DNA of 35,444 bases from NCBI GenBank assembly GCA_013911465.1, contig JACETE010000004.1:1-35444 (forward strand). The letters are read 5' to 3'. Below are positions 1 to 7,329 of this stretch, in pieces. The stretch's first letter is position 1, and the number at the start of each line of letters is the position of its first letter. The stretch comes from Candidatus Poseidoniales archaeon (lineage in GTDB: Archaea > Thermoplasmatota > Poseidoniia > Poseidoniales > Poseidoniaceae). The notes below the pieces were generated by a model. The model made no database searches, was not told the origin of the DNA, and was given only the letters and a program-made list of their open reading frames with translations. Made by a program: the position numbers and the translations under genes.

Positions 1-1
1 A

Positions 2-760
2 CCTGCTGATCGATCAAGCCCTGCCGATGCAGATCAGGCGATGGAAATCGCCCGGCTAACCGCAGAAATCGAACGCCTTCGCGGCGGCCTCGTAGGTGCT
101 GTTGAAGTCATCGAAGAGATCGAGGAAGCTCCACTTCCTCCAGTTGTTCTCGAAAACATCGTTGTTCCCCCACACATGGTTGCAGATTTCGCTCGAATGG
201 GGCGGCAACTCAGTCGAGAATCCTTGGTCAAAGGAACAATGGGGGCCATCTCCATGCTCCACCCAGATGAGCCAGGACTGATGATCAGCACCCGTCATTC
301 CACAATGCTTGGCCGTCTTGATGAACGAGGAATTGTGGGTGGCCGTCTGGGCGGAAATCCTCCGCGTGGAGCCATTGGCGAGTGGAAGGTTCACGAAGTA
401 CTCCTGGCTTCAGTTGCCTTGGTGACTGGAGGGCCAGCAGCCTGTATTCATATGCAAGGGCCATATACAACTGCAGCAAGTTGTGAGAAAGATTTGATTC
501 TCGTTCAACCCATTGACGTCCTTGGGAAAGAACACATTGGCAAAGTGGTGATTGTCGATCCTGATGATGATGCCCAAGAGGAATTCCTACGCCAAGTTGC
601 AGAAGCATTGCAGCAAGGAGGAATGCGCTGTGTTGTCGTCCGAGGGCATGGAGCATACGCTGTTGGAGCAAATCTCGACCAAGCAATGGCCAACGCAGCA
701 ATGCTTGAGCATTCAATGCAGATCTTGCTGCTTGCCCGACAAGCGAATCTTAAGATCTAG
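2..760 (+). CDS. Class II aldolase/adducin-like domain protein (5' end probably outside the window; first in-window ATG at 41)
   Basis: Frame open from position 2 to the stop at 758-760. Protein contains a class II aldolase-like pattern (LMISTRHSTMLGRLDERGIVGGRLGG, VRGHGAYAVGANLDQAMANAAMLEHSMQILLLA) with a Glu-rich N-terminal helix. Confidence 0.6.
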   Translation, partial: PADRSSPADADQAMEIARLTAEIERLRGGLVGAVEVIEEIEEAPLPPVVLENIVVPPHMVADFARMGRQLSRESLVKGTMGAISMLHPDEPGLMISTRHSTMLGRLDERGIVGGRLGGNPPRGAIGEWKVHEVLLASVALVTGGPAACIHMQGPYTTAASCEKDLILVQPIDVLGKEHIGKVVIVDPDDDAQEEFLRQVAEALQQGGMRCVVVRGHGAYAVGANLDQAMANAAMLEHSMQILLLARQANLKI

Positions 761-1350
761 TTTTCTCGAGCTTGCTGACACACTTCAACGAAGTTTTCGA
801 ACATCTCTTTACCGAATTCAGAGTCGTTGACTTCTGGATGAAATTGCAACCCAAACCGATCACCGTCTTCATTCTCCATACCTTGGACTTCACACGAAGG
901 ACTACTTGCGGTGATGAAAAACCCTTCAGGCACAACATGTACCTCATCGTTGTGCGATTCCCATACAGTTTGTGTTTCCGAAGTTCCAGCAAAGATTTTC
1001 CCGCCTCCATTTTGAAGCTGTATTTCCATTGCTCCAAACTCTGGGATAGGGGACTCTCTTGCATCGCCTCCGTAGAAACGCGCCATGAACTGATGGCCTG
1101 CACAGATACCGAGGATTGGAATATCGAGTTTGAGGAATTCAGCACAATTCCCCAATTTGCCGGAAAGACCGATACGAGCTGCACCGCCTGAAAGAATGAG
1201 TCCATCGAGTTCTCTCAGTTGATCGACAGGGGTGTCGTTCGTGATAATCTGAGTGTCGACTTTAAGATACTTCAACATCCTCCATTCACGATGTGTCCAC
1301 TGTCCGCCGTTGTCAACAACATCAATGACAAGAGGTGTCTCGTCGCCCAT
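757..1350 (-). CDS. guaAA: GMP synthase glutamine amidotransferase subunit (class I GATase); ORF extends to 1440 with a TTG start, ATG at 1350 preferred
   Basis: VIDVVDNGGQWTHREWRMLKYLKVDTQII N-terminus, GICAGHQFMA nucleophile-Cys motif, GLQFHPEV His-Glu motif. Typical archaeal two-subunit GMP synthase GATase. Confidence 0.88.
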   Translation of the reverse strand: MGDETPLVIDVVDNGGQWTHREWRMLKYLKVDTQIITNDTPVDQLRELDGLILSGGAARIGLSGKLGNCAEFLKLDIPILGICAGHQFMARFYGGDARESPIPEFGAMEIQLQNGGGKIFAGTSETQTVWESHNDEVHVVPEGFFITASSPSCEVQGMENEDGDRFGLQFHPEVNDSEFGKEMFENFVEVCQQAREN

Positions 1351-1398
1351 GAAATTCCTTGCATCGAGAACATCCTTGAACATGCCGACTTTGTCGCG

Positions 1399-1408
1399 AT
1401 TAATATAC
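1399..1408. promoter_or_regulatory. AT-rich TATA-like box (ATTAATATAC) in the divergent guaAA / tri-UBL intergenic region
   Basis: Located ~31 nt upstream of the UBL ATG at 1440 and ~48 nt from the preferred guaAA ATG at 1350; readable as a TATA box on either strand. Confidence 0.45.
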
Positions 1409-1439
1409 TGTGGAAATTCAAAGATTGCGAGGAAGAACA

Positions 1440-2060
1440 ATGTCAGACAAGATATTTACAGTTCACGTAGCCAAAGAGACCGGGCATGAGCAAATTGCCA
1501 TGACCCGTCAAGACATCGTAGACACGGTGTCAGCAAACGAAAACACATGGGTCTTTGTTGATTCACAAATGGTCAACGCACAAGAACTCGAAACCATCGA
1601 TTTGAACGATGCAACCGAGATTCGTATCAACCCAGGAATGGTTGGAGGTTCTGAAACCTTCACCGTCCTTGTGGCAAGCGAAAAAGGCGACCAAGCAATG
1701 CTCATGACCAAGCAAGAGCTCGCAGGCGAGTTGACAAACAACCAGGGCAACTGGCTCTTTGTCGATGGCCAAATGGTTGACGCAGCTACTATTGCAGACA
1801 CAGACCTCAGCCAAGACAATGTCTTGCGATTGGTTCCGTCCATTGTGGGCGGATCTGAAACCTTCACGGTTCAGATTACGGACGCCTCTGGACATTCGGT
1901 TTGCGAAATGACCAAGGAAGAAATCGCAACGAGCGCAAAGGAAGCCAACAACTGGGTTTTCGTTGACGGTCAGATGGTTGATGCAAACGCCATTGCAGAA
2001 ACGGACCTTGCACAGGCGACAGAGATTCGCATGACAAGACCGCTTGTTGGCGGCCTTTGA
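1440..2060 (+). CDS. Triple tandem ubiquitin-like (beta-grasp) repeat protein, candidate polyubiquitin-like precursor
   Basis: 206 aa = three modules (1440..1649, 1650..1853, 1854..2057), each starting with an (I/T)FTV strand and ending VGG. Consensus W(V/L)FVD(G/S)QMV(D/N)A..I..TDL....(L/I)R...VGG matches the ubiquitin C-terminal half in ungapped register. Final residue after GG is Leu. Confidence 0.8.
   Translation: MSDKIFTVHVAKETGHEQIAMTRQDIVDTVSANENTWVFVDSQMVNAQELETIDLNDATEIRINPGMVGGSETFTVLVASEKGDQAMLMTKQELAGELTNNQGNWLFVDGQMVDAATIADTDLSQDNVLRLVPSIVGGSETFTVQITDASGHSVCEMTKEEIATSAKEANNWVFVDGQMVDANAIAETDLAQATEIRMTRPLVGGL
1650..1853 (+). repeat. Second UBL module of the tandem repeat protein (68 aa)
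   Basis: SETFTVLVASEKGDQAMLMTKQELAGELTNNQGNWLFVDGQMVDAATIADTDLSQDNVLRLVPSIVGG; about half identical by eye to module 3 and clearly similar to module 1. Confidence 0.85.
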
Positions 2061-2112
2061 GTTCGGAAATTTAACGGACAGGTTCAAAACCAATGGGTCG
2101 GTCGGTTTGGCT

Positions 2113-2274
2113 ATGTCGGAACTTGTAGACTACAAGTGTGCGCTTTGTGGCACCCACGAAAGCTTTGACCGTGAGCGAAACGGAATCCACTGCAGTCACT
2201 GTGGATCAAAGATCTTCATGAAACTCCGCCGTAGCAGCGGAGACCGAAAGAAGAAGACGCTCAAGGCAGAGTGA
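2113..2274 (+). CDS. rpoP: DNA-directed RNA polymerase subunit P (Rpb12-like zinc ribbon)
   Basis: 53 aa MSELVDYKCALCGTHESFDRERNGIHCSHCGSKIFMKLR...: CxxC...CxxCG zinc ribbon with the typical Rpb12 IxCxxCGSKI(F/L) block. Confidence 0.85.
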   Translation: MSELVDYKCALCGTHESFDRERNGIHCSHCGSKIFMKLRRSSGDRKKKTLKAE

Positions 2275-2317
2275 ATTCACACAAATGGTCAAAGACCTTT
2301 GTCGCTGATTGGTTAGC

Positions 2318-3442
2318 ATGGCGAGTTGGCTTGAGTCGTACCCGCCACGCCGTTTCTCAGACTTAGCTCTTGAAGAATCAACAATTGATACCATAGAGCG
2401 CGTAGCTCTACAAGCCAATCCCCCTCACCTGTTGATATCAGGTCCACCTGGCTCAGGCAAGACTGCTACTTGGAACCTTATCGTTCGCCAAGTACTCGGC
2501 CCTTCATGGCGTTCAACAACCCACGTGTTGCAAGCAAAAGATCTCGCAAAGTCAGCGGGTGCAATGGCCGCCTTCGAAGCATTTCTGCGACCGGGTGGTA
2601 AGGATTCAAGCGATACTTTAGCCAGCCGAACATCACTCGATGCATTCGATTCAACATTCTCCCAAGTATCGGACGATGATATTGCCCCCGCAGGACACGA
2701 ATCTCAACGTGGAACACAAACTGAAGCCCACATATCAAGAATCATCGTTATTGAAGATGCGGATTATCTTGGCCACAAACGGCAACCTCTCTTGCGAAGG
2801 ATGATGGAGGCAACAAGTCAGACCTCGCGATTCATTTTTACCGCACAAACACCATCGCGATTGATCGATGCACTTCGTAGTCGGACACAACACATACGTC
2901 TGACAGGAGTTCCCAGGAAGCGAATAGAATCCAGACTCGCAGAACTCTGCTCAGCAGAAGGCATAGAACCAGTTCGCGGAATTCTTGGGGACATAGCACA
3001 CATCTCGGAAGGAAATCTCAGGAAGGCTATTTTCACGACAGAAGTACTTGCTTTACGAGAACTACTCGGGCAAAGAGAAAACCTTCACCGTCTCCTCACC
3101 ATGATCTCAACCAATGAAGTGCAACGGATGATAGAGGCCGCATTACGAGGCCAAGTTGTTGAATGGCGATGGGAGAAAGACGGTTACAAGAACGCTAGGA
3201 AACTCAAAGGGGCGTTAGGGATCTATGACGAGATCATCTCCAAACAGAGTCTTGAAGCAGAGGATGTTGTTGAGCAGGTGCATCAAGTCCTCACAGGCGG
3301 CAGGCTCAACCTACCAGAGCATCAATTGACCCTTGCACTCAGTGCGTTATCGGATTGCGATGTACGCCTGCGACGCTCTTCTCAAGGGCGAATACAAATC
3401 GAGCAAATGCTGCATGAATTTGCCGCAATGAAGCAACAGTAA
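2318..3442 (+). CDS. Divergent replication factor C (clamp loader)-like AAA+ ATPase
   Basis: Walker A SGPPGSGKTAT; IIVIEDADYLGHKRQPLLRRMMEATSQTSRFIFTAQTPSRLIDALRSRTQHIRL resembles RfcS Walker B through SRC region; RFC-type C-terminal helices. ORF also extends to a TTG at 2309. Confidence 0.75.
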   Translation: MASWLESYPPRRFSDLALEESTIDTIERVALQANPPHLLISGPPGSGKTATWNLIVRQVLGPSWRSTTHVLQAKDLAKSAGAMAAFEAFLRPGGKDSSDTLASRTSLDAFDSTFSQVSDDDIAPAGHESQRGTQTEAHISRIIVIEDADYLGHKRQPLLRRMMEATSQTSRFIFTAQTPSRLIDALRSRTQHIRLTGVPRKRIESRLAELCSAEGIEPVRGILGDIAHISEGNLRKAIFTTEVLALRELLGQRENLHRLLTMISTNEVQRMIEAALRGQVVEWRWEKDGYKNARKLKGALGIYDEIISKQSLEAEDVVEQVHQVLTGGRLNLPEHQLTLALSALSDCDVRLRRSSQGRIQIEQMLHEFAAMKQQ

Positions 3443-3473
3443 CCTCCTTGATAGGTGGCGTTTTGGCATCGCT

Positions 3474-3550
3474 GGGCGTGTAGCACAGCTGGATAATGCA
3501 TCGGCCTCCTAAGCCGAAGATCGCGGGTTCGAATCCTGCCACGCCCGCCA
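3474..3550 (+). tRNA. tRNA-Arg (anticodon CCT), with encoded 3' CCA
   Basis: Acceptor GGGCGTG / CACGCCC, anticodon arm TCGGC-CTCCTAA-GCCGA, T arm GCGGG TTCGAAT CCTGC, discriminator G then CCA. Confidence 0.93.
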
Positions 3551-3620
3551 AATTGCTTGGTTTGATTGTGGGGCAAGCGAAGAAGACATATGTGGGCAAC
3601 ACATAGTCGAGTTGAGTGAG

Positions 3621-5162
3621 ATGGAGCCCGAGGAAGAATCCATTGTTGCTCGCACTCGTAGGACCATCAAATCCTTGCCAGATCCGTATGGTCACGGTTT
3701 TGCTCGAAACGAAGATCCCTTAGAACGCACACGGGAAGCCTGGGAAAAAAGCGAGCGCTTCCGAATGAAAAGCGGTCGAATAGCCAACAACACATTCTTC
3801 CTAGCATTTCGAAATGTTGTCGGCTTTGGAATTGCAACAACTGCCGTCCTTCTCGTCATCGATTCATCCATTTTGCCATACACTTCACCGCTGTTTATCC
3901 TAGCGATTTGGTTGATTCCCGTACTGGCAGCATTCGCACCCCCAATCGCAGGAAGTGAGGCAACATGGTCCGCAGTTGAAGCGAAAATATCGCTTCGTGA
4001 ACAAGGAGGATTTGGGGATGGGAAAAGACACACCCTACGCTCGCAACCGGGTATGGACAGGGTCCTGGAAGGTCTGCGAGATGGCCGGAGACAAAACAAC
4101 ATTAGTGCATTTTTAGCGACAACATCCCTAACGCTTCTTTGTCTTTCCATGCTCATTACACCACGTTCTGTAGCTTGGAACTTGTTGTTGCTTATTTCGA
4201 TGACATCTGGAATCGGATTGAGCATCCATTCTATCTTGACCACATACTACATTCGTCTTCAGGCTGATTCAATGCCACTTCTCATTCATTATGCTCCGAC
4301 CCACCACCCCACTCAATTGGGATCACCACTCGGGCAACTGCTTCAATCGCACCTCGATCCGGATTCACAAATCGAATGGTCGGGGTGGGAACAACGATTC
4401 CATCAAGCCATACTGCCCGGGACCGATCCAATCCAAGCAAGAGAACGCCTTTTGTTCTTGCTTCACCTGAATGCAACCGATATCATCTCAGATCAAATTG
4501 TACTCGATTCATTACGAGATTTCATGTCCCCTGATGCCATTGACCGTTCGCTTCTTTCAGAAGAGGAATTTTTCAATTGGCGTACACTTCAGCGCGCCCT
4601 TGAGCATGCGCGAGCATGGCAACCAGGGGCATTCCGCTTGTTCGAACGTCTCCAGAATGATTTTCTTTCAGGCGCTCCAGAAATCCTCCTCTCTCCTTGG
4701 AGAATGGACATCTCTCTCGACTCAACATGCTACGATGGCTCAGGCAGTCTCTTCATCGCCCTGAACAACCAAACCTTTGACTCAACTCACGTCCGTGTTG
4801 AAGTCCAAGTTCCAGGTGGTGAGCCACAATCGATTGACCATCGTTTCGAACTTGCACCCTGTCCACCACCTCTCAAGGCGATTGAATTGACAAACCCATC
4901 CGAAGACGATGTGTTAAGTTGGCTTCCACGTTATCTTGAACGAACTGTGGTTCTTTGGGTTAACGTTGCATGGGATCGAAGCTTCAAGGGCGATGCGCAA
5001 GTTCAAGTTACGCTCCGAGACGATGACGGAGTCGTCCTCGGTTCGAGAATCGTGCGAACAAATGTTCTCCCTAAGGAAAGCCGTCAACGAATTGAAAGAA
5101 TCCGTCAATTGCTACGTGTCCGACGCTTTTCTGAACTCGACATCCCCCCCTCTACGAGTTAA
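3621..5162 (+). CDS. Membrane protein of unknown function with hydrophobic segments and a C-terminal beta-rich (Ig-like) domain
   Basis: Hydrophobic stretches FFLAFRNVVGFGIATTAVLLVI, FILAIWLIPVLAAFAPPIA, TTSLTLLCLSMLIT, WNLLLLISMTSGIGLSI; C-terminal repeats of hydrophobic/polar strands. ORF extends to TTG at 3612. Confidence 0.65.
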   Translation: MEPEEESIVARTRRTIKSLPDPYGHGFARNEDPLERTREAWEKSERFRMKSGRIANNTFFLAFRNVVGFGIATTAVLLVIDSSILPYTSPLFILAIWLIPVLAAFAPPIAGSEATWSAVEAKISLREQGGFGDGKRHTLRSQPGMDRVLEGLRDGRRQNNISAFLATTSLTLLCLSMLITPRSVAWNLLLLISMTSGIGLSIHSILTTYYIRLQADSMPLLIHYAPTHHPTQLGSPLGQLLQSHLDPDSQIEWSGWEQRFHQAILPGTDPIQARERLLFLLHLNATDIISDQIVLDSLRDFMSPDAIDRSLLSEEEFFNWRTLQRALEHARAWQPGAFRLFERLQNDFLSGAPEILLSPWRMDISLDSTCYDGSGSLFIALNNQTFDSTHVRVEVQVPGGEPQSIDHRFELAPCPPPLKAIELTNPSEDDVLSWLPRYLERTVVLWVNVAWDRSFKGDAQVQVTLRDDDGVVLGSRIVRTNVLPKESRQRIERIRQLLRVRRFSELDIPPSTS

Positions 5163-5232
5163 CCATTTGAAGCGGAACAAGCGCTTTGCTTATTGCGGGG
5201 GTTTGCTTCGCTTAGATTACCGGGGTAATGGT

Positions 5233-6867
5233 ATGGAAGCATGGGATGTCGTGATTCTAGGAGATGGCCCAGCAGCATTGTCTGCTGCTGCTCAAGCATC
5301 GAAAGATGGTGCAAGCGTTCTCATGATGAGTTCTTCAGGTCTTGGCGATGCCGGAATTGAGGCAATGGATGGCATAGCTTGCCATGTCCAAGAAGAAAGC
5401 AACAGAGGGCACAGAGAAGACACCATCAAAATGGGAGGCTTCCTTAGTGACCAAGATATCGTGGCGCATCATACGACAAAAGCACTTCGAATCGTCGATC
5501 TATTGGAACGCCGTGGCGTGAACTTCCGTCGCGACGCAAAAGGGATTGTGAAGGGCCATTACGCTGCAGGACATTCAAAACCTCGCCTGTGCAATGCAGG
5601 AGATGCTACAACCCAAGAACTTCAACAAGTTCTGGAAGAACAATGCATGAAACACGGCGTTACTCGCCGTGGGGATCAGATTCCACTCGAGTTGGTTCAC
5701 ACCGATTTTTCTGTGAACGGATTGGTTGCAATTGATATGCTCAACGGGCGAATCCTCTCAATCCAATGCAAAGCGCTCATCATCGCTGACGGAGGCTTCG
5801 AAGGAGCGTTTACCAACGGCCCATCCTCTCTTGGAATGGATCTCGCATATCGCGCTGGAGCACCGTTGCGGAATATGGAATTCATTGCTGAAACCCCTCT
5901 AGGCGTAGTCGGAACGAACCTCATTATTCCACAATCAATCCTTTCTGATGGTGCAACGCTTCACACACCTTCAGGAACTCCATTAGAGACGAGTGCAACC
6001 ACTCCAACCTCTGAAATTTGTGCAAAGATGCATGAAGCAGGAACGACAGTTCTCGATGCTCGAAATCTCGGTGAGCATGCTGCTTGGTGGTCTGTGCTGT
6101 TTGACAACATCAAGCAACGAACAGGCATCGACATGAATCGACAAACCGTCGAAGTTGCACCAGTTCATGATCACACTATCGGAGGACTGCCTGTCGATGA
6201 ACACGGCCGAGTTGTTCTTCAATCATGGGCTCGATGGTTTACTGGGCTTTACGCCGCAGGTTCCGCTTCATCCAGTGGATTCCACGGCGCCGATGTGTTG
6301 GGAGGTAACCGACTACTTGACGCACTAGCCGTTAGTGAAGCTGCAGGAATGCATGCCTCTGGTTGGATTGAATCCCGAAAATTCACTGCCGCATCCGCCC
6401 TTGAAGAAGCACATGGGCTCGCAGAAGCCGAACTCAGCATGCTCGGAGGAGAATCAGACGGGCCTGTTCAACGACTGAATCCTTTGCTTACTCGTCTGAA
6501 AGAGATCCTTGTTTCGCTTCAGTCTCCTGCTACGGTGGCTGCTGATTACGATAATGCAGCAGAACTACTTGAACAACTCTCTGTCAAGGGTGAGCAACTC
6601 TATTGCGATCAAACCTCATTGATCGCCAACCAAAATTTACTGGAGATTCTCCGTACTCAAGCAGCTATTCGTATGGCACAGGCATACGTCCAATCAGCAT
6701 CTCTTCGAACCGAATCAAGAGGGCTGCACCAACGTGCCGATTTCACAGAAGTAGATGCAGAACAACTTCACCATAATCTTGTTTTCGTAGATGGAACACA
6801 CGGCGCTCTCGCCTTGAGAAAGGGCCCTTCAGGAAACTGGATTCTATCTCCAACTGCTGCGGTTTGA
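5233..6867 (+). CDS. FAD-dependent fumarate reductase/succinate dehydrogenase-type flavoprotein
   Basis: N-terminal VVILGDGPAALSAAAQASKDGASVLMM Rossmann motif; HTIGGLPVDEHGRV; SSGFHGADVLGGNRLLDALAVSEAAG; helical C-terminal domain. Confidence 0.8.
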   Translation: MEAWDVVILGDGPAALSAAAQASKDGASVLMMSSSGLGDAGIEAMDGIACHVQEESNRGHREDTIKMGGFLSDQDIVAHHTTKALRIVDLLERRGVNFRRDAKGIVKGHYAAGHSKPRLCNAGDATTQELQQVLEEQCMKHGVTRRGDQIPLELVHTDFSVNGLVAIDMLNGRILSIQCKALIIADGGFEGAFTNGPSSLGMDLAYRAGAPLRNMEFIAETPLGVVGTNLIIPQSILSDGATLHTPSGTPLETSATTPTSEICAKMHEAGTTVLDARNLGEHAAWWSVLFDNIKQRTGIDMNRQTVEVAPVHDHTIGGLPVDEHGRVVLQSWARWFTGLYAAGSASSSGFHGADVLGGNRLLDALAVSEAAGMHASGWIESRKFTAASALEEAHGLAEAELSMLGGESDGPVQRLNPLLTRLKEILVSLQSPATVAADYDNAAELLEQLSVKGEQLYCDQTSLIANQNLLEILRTQAAIRMAQAYVQSASLRTESRGLHQRADFTEVDAEQLHHNLVFVDGTHGALALRKGPSGNWILSPTAAV

Positions 6868-6889
6868 TTATTTGTCCAATCCAATTGGG

Positions 6890-7327
6890 ATGAATATGGC
6901 CGAAGAAACGCTCTTCGAACGAATCCTTTCTGGAGAAATCCCTTCCCATGCTATTGGCTCCGGAGAAGGATGGTTCGCATTTCTGGACATTTTTCCCCGT
7001 CGAGAAGGACACACACTTGTCGTTCCAACAACTCCGGTGCAGCGTATTGCTGAACTTTCCGAAGGGGAACGAAGCAATCTGATGAATGGTGTTGTGAGCG
7101 TTCAAGCGCTTCTCTCCAAACATTTCGATACAACAGACTTCACGGTCATCGTTCATGATGGCCCTCTCGCAGGTCAGGAAATACCGCATGTTCACGTTCA
7201 CGTTCTCCCAAGGACGGATGGGGACTCTGGATCAACTCTTGCAGCGATGTGGCCACATACCCCAATTGGTGAACCCGATCATGATACTCTGAGTCGTTTG
7301 GCAAGCAAGATTACAAAGGAGGCCTAA
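6890..7327 (+). CDS. HIT family (histidine triad) nucleotide hydrolase/transferase
   Basis: FERILSGEIPSHAI..., FLDIFPRREGHTLVVP, and histidine triad HVHVHVLPR. Confidence 0.9.
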   Translation: MNMAEETLFERILSGEIPSHAIGSGEGWFAFLDIFPRREGHTLVVPTTPVQRIAELSEGERSNLMNGVVSVQALLSKHFDTTDFTVIVHDGPLAGQEIPHVHVHVLPRTDGDSGSTLAAMWPHTPIGEPDHDTLSRLASKITKEA

Positions 7328-7329
7328 CG

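Noticed and set aside
750-1205. Overlapping ORFs antisense or out of frame to guaAA (e.g. 750..1205 -, 772..1191 +)
   Set aside because: Shadow ORFs with no recognisable motifs; the guaAA frame has clear catalytic motifs.
1410-1439. 10-aa upstream extension of the tri-UBL ORF
   Set aside because: ATG at 1440 starts directly at MSDKIFTV, matching the beta-strand register of the other modules, and lies a suitable distance from the TATA-like box.
1563-2093. 176-aa and 119-aa minus-strand ORFs opposite the tri-UBL gene
   Set aside because: Repetition in them simply mirrors the sense-strand UBL repeats; no start context or family features.
3339-3695. Minus-strand ORFs (118 aa and 64 aa) reading AGVAGFEPAIFGLGGRC / GRGRIRTRDLRLRRP
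   Set aside because: These are translations of the antisense strand of the tRNA-Arg gene at 3474-3550, a familiar annotation artefact.
4936-5232. N-terminal ~99 aa extension of the 643-aa ORF
   Set aside because: Overlaps the strongly coding 3621..5162 gene in another frame; the Rossmann start MEAWDVVILGDGPAAL at 5233 is the credible start.
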